Shown one piece after another: positions 1 to 8,675 of a DNA stretch of 64,000 nt. Every line of letters begins with the position of its first letter. Position 1 is the stretch's first letter. The DNA is taken from NCBI GenBank assembly GCA_021819825.1, contig JAKAEZ010000001.1, forward strand, positions 135,600 through 199,599, given 5' to 3'. The stretch comes from Planctomycetota bacterium (lineage in GTDB: Bacteria; Planctomycetota; Phycisphaerae; WQYP01). Both the position numbers and the translations under genes were made by a program. The notes beneath the pieces are model-generated. The model saw only the letters and a list, made by a program, of their open reading frames with translations, was not told the DNA's origin and did no database searches.

Positions 1-3000
1 CGCTTTCGTAAAGCCATCCGGCACCATTTCGCCGGCGCCTGACCGACACACCCACGTCGGTCACGACCGAGGCACCGGATGTTGATACAAAATTCCCATT
101 ACCGGTTCCGTTGATTGCGCCGATCTTGGTACTCTCAACCCACCCCTCCGTGAAAAGCTTGGACTCACCGGGGCTGAACTGCCCGAAGCCCCTCCAGTTG
201 GTTGCAAACCACCACCCTCCTGGTCCGGGCTGTCGCAGCCACTGCCCGCGGCGACTTCCATTGATGAAGGTATCGAAGATGAATGGAATATGCCGCAGGC
301 CGTCCGGGTCGGTCGCGCCGGGCGAATTTGAGTCAACGTACTGGAAAAGGCTCGGCCCGGATCTGTAGCCGATCGGATCGCGCTGAATCCACCTTCCGAG
401 CACCGGCGAATATGTGCGATTGCGGACGTAATACAGTTCGCTTTCAGGATCAAATCTATATCCGCAATAGATAATCTCATTCGCGCCGTAGCTGGACTGC
501 ACATCATCGTCCGTGAACCAGACACCATCCGCTCCGGGGCCAGTGAAAATAATCGTATTTCCATACGCATCGCAATCATACGCCTCAACAACCGCGCCGC
601 TGGAATTGGTGAGTGCCACCGCGCGATAAAGCAAATCTTGTAATAGGTAATAGGTTCCAGGTGACAGGTTTTGCGGACCCAGGGGAATCAGCGTGGTCAA
701 TTGGATGCACTCGTCAATATAGGTGCCCCAGACATATTGCCGGATCGGCGTATCGGTTGAGCCGCTGCCACCGAACGGGTTGCGTTCTTCCGCCACCTGC
801 CAGCCCATCCAGATGTAATCCGTGGTGCCGTTGGGAACACTGCCCGTCAGGCCGCCGTTGAAGATTGTCTTCCTGACACGCCGATCCATGGCGTCATAAA
901 GATATGTCGCAATAATGAGGCCGTCCGATACACGGTTGACCTGAATCAATCTGTTGAAGGCGTCGTAGGCGTAAATCAGGGTGCCGTCGTTTTTCAGATT
1001 GCCATTGCTGGCTCCGGCATTGCCATCATATTGGAACGTGACCGCCGGGCCGGTGCCAACGGTCCGCTGAACGATCTCATTGAGCTTATTGTGATTTCTC
1101 TGATCGGTAATCTGGCTGCCGCCTTCCGGCGTATACACACTGCTGGTCCAATTGCCCAAGGCGTCAAGGTTATAATTCCGGCTTTGATCGGTATTGGGCA
1201 ACGCAATGGGCGTAGTAACGCTGCCGCCGCCGGTGGCCAGTACGCCGCGCTGATAATCCAATAGCCGGTTCATGGAATCATACGAATCATAAAGGCTGCT
1301 GCGTTCTTCGGCGTGCAGGGGGCGTTCAAAGAGCTTGTTGGAACTCATATCATAAGCACTGGTGAAGCCCACGATGACATTGCTTCCGTTGAAGTACCGC
1401 TTGCCGATCATGCGGCCTGCACCGTCATAACCGAGTTGGTCTGTAGCAATACTGCCCCAGGCGGGTGTGGGCAGGCCGGATTGAATCGCCGACCTGGTCT
1501 GGGCATTATTCATATTGGAGCACACCAAGCCGTTGCCCAGGGTTACCGTGGCAATACGGCTGGCTCCAAAATATTGCCAACTGGCAATGACGGCACTGGT
1601 GGCCGCCTCGATAATCTGTTGCCTGCGATACAGCACGTCGTAGTTGCTGTTGACCGCGCGATCATTGGGATAGGTTAGCTGGGTGCTTGGGTTGGATACA
1701 AATGCGGTACTGGTCACGTACCGACTGGCACCCGGCGTGGTCGGAGCTTCCTCAATGGACCTTCCCAGTGAGTCATAGAAGAACGTCACCAGCACCGTTC
1801 CGCCGCTGGTGATGTCCTGATTCAACGTCGGTCGGTTTAAGCCATCGTATTGGAAGCTCTGGCTGGTGGTACCGCCTATGCCTGTTGCGGGAGCAATCGA
1901 TACGTTTGTCTTCCGGCCCATACAATCCCAAGTGTTAGAGAATACCGAACCGTTTTCGTCCGTGTATGTTACCACATCATTGGCTAAATCATAAACAAAT
2001 TCCCTGCTTGATCCGTCCTGATAGGTTTCACTGATCTTGCGATCCAACGTATCAAACGCCCAGACGGTTGTGCCGCTGTTACTATCTACCAAGCGTATCT
2101 GGTTGCCGTTACCGTCAAAGCCGTACTGGGTTAACACCGTGCTGACGATCGGATTGCCGCCGCTGCCGCCGGTGCGGAGATTCTGCTGGATTTGCAGCCT
2201 CCTGCCTGCACCATCAAAGACCATGATGGTGGTATTTTCCTTGGGATCAATAATATTGGTCTGATTGCCCCGGCTATTGTAGCCGTGGAAGGTAAAAAGC
2301 GTGGATGGATCGGTAAAGTTACCGGATAGTGTGCCATCTGCCCCCTGATCCGCCTTCACCACCAGACGATTGGTGACATCGTACATCAGCAACGAACCAA
2401 AGCTTTCCGTGGCGATGGAACTGGATATTGTACATTGCTCAATGCGGGTGACGCTCGTGGGGTTGCCGTTGGCGTCAAAGGTGTACTGGGTAACGTTGCC
2501 GGCGGCATCGGTTTCGCTGATCCGCCGATCCGCCCCGTCGTAGGCGGCGGTGCTGCTGGCGGTATTATCGCCAAGGCTTTGCACCGGGCGGTCCGCGCGG
2601 TCGTAAACCGTGCGGGTCAGCACATAGCTTTGGCCGTTAGTGGTCAGCGTCACGGTCTGATTATGATTGTTGGCGGTGGAATTGCTGGCCAGTCCGCCGC
2701 CGGTATGGGTGACGGTCCGGTCCGATGGTAAAAGCAACGTGCTGGCGATAAACACATCGTTCTGTTTCTCGTATTCCCGCCCGGCTTCATCATAGCGCGT
2801 GATCTGGGTGGACAGCAGTTGGTTGGTGGTGCCCGTGCGGTCGGCGGGTGCCGGCCCGCCGATGGTGCCGTAGCGGTTGGTTTCGACTGACCGGCTTCCG
2901 GGATCATAGAGCGTGGCCGTGTATTGCCCGACGGCATCGGTGGCCTGCATAACACGGTCAAAGCCGTCATAGATATTCATAAGCTGCCAGTCTCCGGTAT

Positions 3001-5956
3001 GCACCAGACTGGTAGCACCGCCGAAGGCGTCGGCGACCGTAGCGGTGAGGGAATTGCTGGCCGTGCCCCGCTCCGCCGGGCCGATCGCGGCCAGAGAGTT
3101 GCCGTTGTTATCGAATATAAAAATGGTTACTGCGGCGATGCCGGGATCTGTGGACGTGTAGCCCACTCTCTGGGCAATGCGAATATTGCGTTCGTCATAA
3201 TCGTATTGAACGATATTGCCATTAGGCCTGGTGATCTGAATTTGGTTGCCGTTGGGGTCATAGCCGTAAGTGGTCGTGAGGCTGCCGGGGGAAGACCCGG
3301 TGGCATCCATATCATCCTGGATTTTCCAGTCCAGAATGTTGAAGGTGTAAAGGTTGGTAAACCACCCTGGCCGCACCGGCCCACCGGGTCCGGCGGTCAT
3401 GGGCACATTCGCCGTCGCACCGCTGCCGGTGGGGGTGAATTTGGCATAATTCGGATCACTGGGGTCGGTGCTGGTATACAACACCACCATATCCTGCGTA
3501 TCCACACGGGTGGCATTGCGATTGGCATCGTAAAAGGTTTCCACCAGATAGCTGTAGGGTGCCGGTGCGGTAACGCGATACACTTCGCCCATTTCCGTGC
3601 GGTCAAACTTGGTAAGATTGCCCCGGGCATCGACCGTGGTGAGAATATTGCCCAGCGGATCATAGTTGCAACTCGTGCAACCGGCGGCTCCCTGGTGCAG
3701 GGTAGTCAGGTTCTGGTACACACCCGGCGTATTGGTGCGGGGAATGATATTGCCGGTAAATGCGACCATATCGCCTTCCGCACCCACCAATGTCATGGCG
3801 GTGGAGGGGTCCGCATCAACATGGATTTCCTTGACGCGGCCATATTGGTTGCTGGACAAATTGGGATCGTAATAGTCAAAGTCGCCATCAGGGTTGTTTT
3901 CCGGGAAGCGGACATAAATTGTTAAATTGCCCTCCGGATTGGTATGTGTGGTGGTTTGGCCGCGCGCGTTGACGGTGAATAACTCAATGCGGCTCTGACT
4001 GGTAATGCCGGCGGAGCCGATGACCGTGGCGGAGGGATGCTGAATTTTGAGCGTATTTCCCAGCATGGGCGCGATAACGGATTCCTGCGGGCCGGCACCG
4101 CCGGTACCGTTGCCCGTGCCGTCGCCGTTAATATCGCCAAGGTTGGTCTGAAACCCCGTCGGGATGCCGCCGGTGCCGTTGGTGTTGGTCATCTGAGTGT
4201 TGACGTAGGTTATCAAGGTTTGGATTTGCGCCGCGGTCAGCCCCAGCAGGCTTTGCAACTGAGCATTATTTGTAATGGTGGCGGTCTGATTTTTCTGATA
4301 ATCAAAATAGGTGATCGTGGCGTAGGCGGAACGATCGGCATCGGTGGGGGCGGCGGTACCATTTTGTGGCGCATAGTAAACGTTGACGCCGTTGACCACC
4401 TGCACCGGGTTACCGCGCTGTTCAATGCCGGCGCATTGCTGATTGAAGATCGGGTCGTAAAAATAACGCTTCACCAATTGCATCTGCCCGCCGCTGCCGG
4501 ATCGGGAGGATGGCACATTGTAATTATTGCCCGGCAGGTGGGTTTCAGTCAGCATAAGACCCTGGCGCGGCGGATAAAACACCGGCCCGGAGCCAAAGTC
4601 AATCATACCGCTTTCATAGAGGTATTCGACGCTGTTGCCCTCGGGATGAATCACCGCCAGTTCCTGATTAGTGTTGACGTCGTAGACGGTCCAGGTCACC
4701 CAGCTCGGGGCCTGAAAACCTGGGTCGTTGACCGTCAGCTTGTTGCGCGTGACGAGTTGCTCCACCCGCACTGGCATCGAGTTCCCGTTGAAATCATACG
4801 TGCTCTGGTTGCCGTTGCGGTCGGTAACAATACACCGGAACATGATCGGGTCGTTGGGATTGGTTATATTGACCGGCAGGTCCACCGGATTGGAGGTGTA
4901 AATGTACGTCGAGGTGCCACCGATTCCTTGCGCCGAATCGCCGGCGGTGATGCTGATAACGCGACCCCATGTGTCAACGTCCGTCGGATCCTGGCCGTAG
5001 GCGATCTGGTAGCGCGGTGTGGCCGAGGTATAAACGGACGCCACATCCACGGTACGAAATCCGCTGGAACCGGGTGTGGCGTTCAAATATGGCTGCACTT
5101 CATTGGGATACCATATCCCGATGAGATCATCCTGGCGTTGTGGCCGCGGATTATTTACGTCGTACTGAAATACGTATGCCATTCCACCCGGAAAGGTGTT
5201 GCCGACGGCGGCATTATTGATCGATGGCAGCACCAACGCTATCAGATGACCGAATGAATCATATTGGAAGTTGGCCTGCCGCCCCATGAAATCGGTAACC
5301 TGTTGCATTTTGTAGCCAAACTCCGGACCGTAATATGCGTAACCGGTCGTTCGGCCATAGCTGTCAATGACGGACGTTAATTGCGCCACCCCGCCCGTCA
5401 TCGCCCACGTCAATGCTTGCGTATTGCCGTAACGGTCGGTGACACTCTTTACCTGGCCCGGAGCGATTACCCCGGAGCTTAGCCCGTAATATACCGCAAC
5501 CGTGCCGTCGCCGTCGGTAAGGGTGAATATTTCGTTGGCCGTACCCGCGTTACTCTTGACCAGTGTGGCCCCGGTGTTGTTTTTCGCCGAGGAATATTGG
5601 CCGCCGTCCAGGGCGGTAAAGGTTTCCACCGTATTGGCCCCGCCGGCGATCCGCACGCCGCCGGGTATCGCGCTAAGTACGGAATTCTGTGTAAAATTCA
5701 CCCCCACTCCCGCCACCGTGTTCAGGCCCGCCCCGGAAAGATAATTCAGCGTTAAGCTCCATGAACCTTCGCCTATCGCGGCGGCTCCGAGAAGTTCCAT
5801 CTCCAGCATCAGTTCGCCGTTGCTCAAAAGCACCGCCGGTGACTGCTTGGGCGCGGTTGGTGCCGGTGAGCTTTGGCCCATCGCAATCTGATTGCTACTT
5901 TTGCACTTGCCTTTCGTCGTTGGAACCGGAGTTCCCGGTGAATAATAATAGCTCAT
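1..5956 (-). CDS. Giant RHS/YD-repeat protein, C-terminus cut by window edge
   Basis: The minus strand is open from the ATG at 5956 to the left edge, giving at least 1985 codons with no stop. An in-frame TAA lies three codons before the ATG. The translation is full of YD/RHS repeats, for example YDANRN, YDPNGNQ, YDYDERN, YDGLNRP and YDSMNRLLDYQ. Near 330-450 it carries the RHS core signature, YYVRNRTYSPVLGRWIQRDP followed by QYVDSNSPGATDPDGL. About 110 residues of variable tip follow before the sequence runs off the window. The N-terminus (MSYYYSPGTPVPTTKGKCKS) has no evident signal peptide. In the RHS family the repeats build a hollow beta-shell around a C-terminal effector, and the tip after DPxG often carries toxin activity. 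Here the tip is incomplete and I do not recognise it. A short ORF and tandem repeats lie just upstream. Confidence 0.93.
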   Translation of the reverse strand, partial: MSYYYSPGTPVPTTKGKCKSSNQIAMGQSSPAPTAPKQSPAVLLSNGELMLEMELLGAAAIGEGSWSLTLNYLSGAGLNTVAGVGVNFTQNSVLSAIPGGVRIAGGANTVETFTALDGGQYSSAKNNTGATLVKSNAGTANEIFTLTDGDGTVAVYYGLSSGVIAPGQVKSVTDRYGNTQALTWAMTGGVAQLTSVIDSYGRTTGYAYYGPEFGYKMQQVTDFMGRQANFQYDSFGHLIALVLPSINNAAVGNTFPGGMAYVFQYDVNNPRPQRQDDLIGIWYPNEVQPYLNATPGSSGFRTVDVASVYTSATPRYQIAYGQDPTDVDTWGRVISITAGDSAQGIGGTSTYIYTSNPVDLPVNITNPNDPIMFRCIVTDRNGNQSTYDFNGNSMPVRVEQLVTRNKLTVNDPGFQAPSWVTWTVYDVNTNQELAVIHPEGNSVEYLYESGMIDFGSGPVFYPPRQGLMLTETHLPGNNYNVPSSRSGSGGQMQLVKRYFYDPIFNQQCAGIEQRGNPVQVVNGVNVYYAPQNGTAAPTDADRSAYATITYFDYQKNQTATITNNAQLQSLLGLTAAQIQTLITYVNTQMTNTNGTGGIPTGFQTNLGDINGDGTGNGTGGAGPQESVIAPMLGNTLKIQHPSATVIGSAGITSQSRIELFTVNARGQTTTHTNPEGNLTIYVRFPENNPDGDFDYYDPNLSSNQYGRVKEIHVDADPSTAMTLVGAEGDMVAFTGNIIPRTNTPGVYQNLTTLHQGAAGCTSCNYDPLGNILTTVDARGNLTKFDRTEMGEVYRVTAPAPYSYLVETFYDANRNATRVDTQDMVVLYTSTDPSDPNYAKFTPTGSGATANVPMTAGPGGPVRPGWFTNLYTFNILDWKIQDDMDATGSSPGSLTTTYGYDPNGNQIQITRPNGNIVQYDYDERNIRIAQRVGYTSTDPGIAAVTIFIFDNNGNSLAAIGPAERGTASNSLTATVADAFGGATSLVHTGDWQLMNIYDGFDRVMQATDAVGQYTATLYDPGSRSVETNRYGTIGGPAPADRTGTTNQLLSTQITRYDEAGREYEKQNDVFIASTLLLPSDRTVTHTGGGLASNSTANNHNQTVTLTTNGQSYVLTRTVYDRADRPVQSLGDNTASSTAAYDGADRRISETDAAGNVTQYTFDANGNPTSVTRIEQCTISSSIATESFGSLLMYDVTNRLVVKADQGADGTLSGNFTDPSTLFTFHGYNSRGNQTNIIDPKENTTIMVFDGAGRRLQIQQNLRTGGSGGNPIVSTVLTQYGFDGNGNQIRLVDSNSGTTVWAFDTLDRKISETYQDGSSREFVYDLANDVVTYTDENGSVFSNTWDCMGRKTNVSIAPATGIGGTTSQSFQYDGLNRPTLNQDITSGGTVLVTFFYDSLGRSIEEAPTTPGASRYVTSTAFVSNPSTQLTYPNDRAVNSNYDVLYRRQQIIEAATSAVIASWQYFGASRIATVTLGNGLVCSNMNNAQTRSAIQSGLPTPAWGSIATDQLGYDGAGRMIGKRYFNGSNVIVGFTSAYDMSSNKLFERPLHAEERSSLYDSYDSMNRLLDYQRGVLATGGGSVTTPIALPNTDQSRNYNLDALGNWTSSVYTPEGGSQITDQRNHNKLNEIVQRTVGTGPAVTFQYDGNAGASNGNLKNDGTLIYAYDAFNRLIQVNRVSDGLIIATYLYDAMDRRVRKTIFNGGLTGSVPNGTTDYIWMGWQVAEERNPFGGSGSTDTPIRQYVWGTYIDECIQLTTLIPLGPQNLSPGTYYLLQDLLYRAVALTNSSGAVVEAYDCDAYGNTIIFTGPGADGVWFTDDDVQSSYGANEIIYCGYRFDPESELYYVRNRTYSPVLGRWIQRDPIGYRSGPSLFQYVDSNSPGATDPDGLRHIPFIFDTFINGSRRGQWLRQPGPGGWWFATNWRGFGQFSPGESKLFTEGWVESTKIGAINGTGNGNFVSTSGASVVTDVGVSVRRRRNGAGWLYES

Positions 5957-6106
5957 TGTGCGTTAACTCCGCTGCGTCATGCCTGGTCCCCGGCCACGCC
6001 GGAACCAGAAAAACCCGAATACCTCAGGGAGACTCCGGAAACAAAAACTTCCGAATGGGGCGACGAACCCTCGGCCGCGCGCTCCGGACTGGACCGGCCC
6101 GAACCC

Positions 6107-6253
6107 CTACGCTTTCAATATCCGGCCGCGGCAACAGCGGCGCGCCTGATTCGCCAACGCCCGCGCCGCTTCCTCGCGTTGCCGCTGGATCAACCCTTCC
6201 CGTTCCCCCGCCCGCGCGGGCAACCGCTTTTCCACAACCGGCGACACCGCCAT
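6107..6253 (-). CDS. Small 48-aa ORF upstream of the RHS gene
   Basis: This short frame starts at ATG 6253 and has a strong Shine-Dalgarno (GGAGG, six bases before the ATG). It encodes 48 residues beginning MAVSPVVEKRLPARAGEREG, then a charged, probably helical stretch rich in Arg, Glu, Gln and Ala, and ends RRCCRGRILKA. It lies 150 bp upstream of the RHS start on the same strand, so co-transcription is likely. I do not recognise the sequence. It could be a small protein that works with the RHS product, a leader peptide, or chance. The good ribosome binding site and the position favour a translated ORF. Confidence 0.5.
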   Translation of the reverse strand: MAVSPVVEKRLPARAGEREGLIQRQREEAARALANQARRCCRGRILKA

Positions 6254-6288
6254 TGCCAACCTCCGCCCTTGTTGTAACGGTCTTAACC

Positions 6289-6332
6289 CAAAGCCGTCAC
6301 TAAGCCGTCATTGAGCCGCCATTGCGCCGTCA
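6289..6332. repeat. Four tandem 11-bp repeats before the small ORF
   Basis: Four consecutive units read CAAAGCCGTCA, CTAAGCCGTCA, TTGAGCCGCCA and TTGCGCCGTCA, sharing the core NNNNGCCGYCA. The period is exactly 11 bp, about one DNA helical turn. They end 36 bp upstream of the start codon of the 48-aa ORF, in its 5' region on the minus strand. The spacing suggests a protein-binding array, but no regulator is identified. Confidence 0.7.
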
Positions 6333-6699
6333 GTCCGACCGCTCAACGCCAATATCCTGAACTATTTTGACCGAACCACCGGAGACCCGCGCCGTTCACT
6401 TATGGCGTCCGGACAAAAGTATGGTGGCGTGATAATACAATGACGAAAAAACAGTGTCAACTGAACAATATGTATTTTTTTTATAACCATGTGGAATTTT
6501 TATGCCACACGCTTTTTACCATCGCACCAACTATACTCCGCCCGGCCATTGATGATACATGGAGGCCAAGCTGGGGGAGGAAGATCGCAGGCGTCCCGCC
6601 TCCCCACGTCGTGTTTCCCATTCCGGCAAGATGCCTGCGGTCCAACGTATACCTTCGCCGATTTGTCCCGTTAGGAGGCGCACGGAGTATATGATCCGC
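6333..6699. other. Intergenic stretch with no recognised feature
   Basis: I see no supportable gene here. It should hold the promoter for the small ORF and RHS gene, but no convincing -35/-10 pair at 16-18 bp spacing was found. Confidence 0.4.
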
Positions 6700-7317
6700 C
6701 TAAAATGAGTACCCAAATGCTTCTATGTCCCGAATGTACAATTTGTGGACGCGCTCGGCCAGTTGCGTTTCGTAGTAATCACGATACGGTGCGCGGCCAC
6801 GCGACGCCGCGCAATGCGGCAATTCGTCAATATTTCCCAGAAAATCGGCCAGAATCTCGCGCACGTCGTACGCGAAGCGTTCAAACCGGCCCAGGCGGTC
6901 CACGCTGATTTCTTTGCCGTCGCGGGTGAGCAACGCGTGCTGCGGTAGCGCATGGACATCGGAATATTTTGGAGAACCTGCCGCGTTGACCGCCTCCGCC
7001 CAGTCGACGTAGTCCCGCATATCGCGAATTCCGAAGCGGGCAAACCGCGCACGCCACAGCATCCCCGAAACCGCCCGATCCCATGGATTGCGCACGAAGG
7101 CAAATTTGAAATATGACCCGAACTGGTCCGGCGGCAATATTCGCGACAATTGCGCCGCAGTCAGATGCTGAAGTTCGGTTGTCCCGGACAGCCCGAATAA
7201 TCTGTGCGTATCGGGCGAACGATAGCGCCCCGACAGCCCAAGCAGCGCCTCGATTGTGGTGCCACCGGTCTTCGGAACGTGAATAAATATCACCCTTCGA
7301 GCATGATCTACCGGCAT
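6700..7317 (-). CDS. Sulfotransferase family 2-like protein
   Basis: The 205-aa protein has both PAPS-binding signatures of the carbohydrate sulfotransferase fold. The 5'-phosphosulfate loop is FIHVPKTGGTT (residues 11-21) and the 3'-phosphate site is FVRNPWDRAVSG (about 74-85). It would transfer sulfate from PAPS to a glycan hydroxyl in the cytoplasm. It is short for the family but appears complete, ending EAFGYSF. No signal peptide or membrane segment is seen. It is divergently transcribed from the next glycosyltransferase-like gene and opens a cluster of glycan-modifying genes. The acceptor cannot be read from the sequence. Confidence 0.85.
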   Translation of the reverse strand: MPVDHARRVIFIHVPKTGGTTIEALLGLSGRYRSPDTHRLFGLSGTTELQHLTAAQLSRILPPDQFGSYFKFAFVRNPWDRAVSGMLWRARFARFGIRDMRDYVDWAEAVNAAGSPKYSDVHALPQHALLTRDGKEISVDRLGRFERFAYDVREILADFLGNIDELPHCAASRGRAPYRDYYETQLAERVHKLYIRDIEAFGYSF

Positions 7318-7478
7318 TGTACGTCCGTCCCATTGATTGCCGGTCCCCCGGCCACTTCACATTCAGCCCGAGCCATCGAACCGCGACCTTGCATTATAAT
7401 ATCAAATCACGTATACCATTGCGACGCAACCGGTGGCAAGACGACCTGGTATTTTGCCCGATTTCATACGGGACTCCA

Positions 7479-8252
7479 ATGCTGCAAATTCTACTTTTCC
7501 TGACCCACCGCCTCGACGATCACATCTTGGACCGCTTCGACAACATTGCGATTCCATCCGGATTTGACCGCCGACTGCTCGTAGATGCCGCCGCCGCGGG
7601 ATCCTGTGGACAGCGGAATACCTTCCCGTTCCAGTTTTCCGAGCTGATAAAAACCGGCTATCGGCCCATCGCCGCCGGCGTCATTCCAGGCAGCAACCAT
7701 TTCCCGGTCCTGGAATTCTGCCACGCGTTTCCCCGATATGACTACATTTGGGTGATGGAATACGACGTTGCGTTTACCGGTGACTGGCGGACGTTTTTTT
7801 CAGCTATTCAAAGCCGGGCCGATTTGCTCTCCGCCTTCCCACGCACATTTGCTGATGAGCCCGACTGGTACTGGTGGTCCACATTGCACATCCCCGGCCG
7901 CAATCGCAGCCGCCCCGCCAAGCGCTACCGGGCCTCCTCTCGTCCGGTTGCGCCCATGGCCACATTTAACCCGATATATCGCGTCTCACGCCGCGCTGCG
8001 GCCTATTTGCGCGGACGATTTCTTGAAGGCTGCATCGGACACCACGAGGTGGCGATGCCCACCCTGCTAAACCTGGCGGGAATGTCGGTCGAGGACCTCG
8101 GCACCGCCCCCGCCGGATGTGGAGTCGCCGGAAGATGGTACACTCGGGAGACATTCCGATATGTCGCCCCCGGACATCCGCTCCCGGTTCCGCGGTTGCA
8201 CAATATGCTTTATCATCCGGTCAAGGATTTTTTCCCAATCCTGATCCCCTGA
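7479..8252 (+). CDS. Putative glycosyltransferase-like protein (EYDV motif)
   Basis: The frame is open from 7317, but the ATG at 7479 (MLQILLFLTHRLDDHILDRF) fits a protein start better. The extra 54 upstream codons overlap the divergent sulfotransferase start region and have no protein character. The 257-aa product has DYIWVMEYDVAFTGDWRTFF (about residues 88-107), an acidic EYDV segment like the DXD-type metal site of GT-A transferases that modify surface glycans. The rest (HHEVAMPTLLNLAG, PHNMLYHPVKD-like end) resembles uncharacterised proteins of such clusters. The family cannot be named with confidence. The position between sulfotransferase and glycosyltransferase genes supports a role in glycan assembly. 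Confidence 0.65.
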   Translation: MLQILLFLTHRLDDHILDRFDNIAIPSGFDRRLLVDAAAAGSCGQRNTFPFQFSELIKTGYRPIAAGVIPGSNHFPVLEFCHAFPRYDYIWVMEYDVAFTGDWRTFFSAIQSRADLLSAFPRTFADEPDWYWWSTLHIPGRNRSRPAKRYRASSRPVAPMATFNPIYRVSRRAAAYLRGRFLEGCIGHHEVAMPTLLNLAGMSVEDLGTAPAGCGVAGRWYTRETFRYVAPGHPLPVPRLHNMLYHPVKDFFPILIP

Positions 8253-8675
8253 TCCGTGGTACCACGGCGCGGTACGCACCGGGTGCGTGACAGATTCAGG
8301 GTAATAGCCCGTAATCTCCCGTTGAACCATGCCGCCACAGAATGATCTTCGGAACTATTAGAGCACCGTGGTGATAACCCGGTGCCGGGCTCGCGGCATA
8401 AGACCAATCCCGGTGCGCCATAAGATTATCATCCGGTGCTCGGAAACCTTGTTTTCATTGCCCGCGTAAAGCGAATTTACCCGCACGCACCCTGATCTTC
8501 CGCAAAGAGACTATCGCGCGAGTTGCGCCCCGAGCCGTTCAATCGCGCGGAGATACCCATGCCGCACCACCAGCGGTGCAGGTACGCGCGCTCCCCCGTG
8601 CGCTTCCATCGGTCGATACATCCTACGAGCGTTGCTCCGCCGTACCACGGCATTGGCTACCGTCGGACGGTGCGG
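8253..8675. other. Convergent intergenic spacer
   Basis: This spacer lies between two convergent glycan genes. It holds a short palindrome (ACGCACCGGGTGCGT, about 8274-8288). It also holds an in-frame open stretch that continues the frame of the minus-strand gene after its TAG stop. No separate gene is supported. Confidence 0.45.

Noticed and set aside
2924-3925. Long plus-strand frame (333 codons) with Ile/Gly/Val-rich translation
   Set aside because: It is antisense to the RHS gene, whose own minus frame is continuous and shows clear YD repeats. The plus frame is a by-product of that codon pattern.
4037-5257. Long plus-strand frame (406 codons)
   Set aside because: It is antisense to the same RHS gene and shows no recognisable domain.
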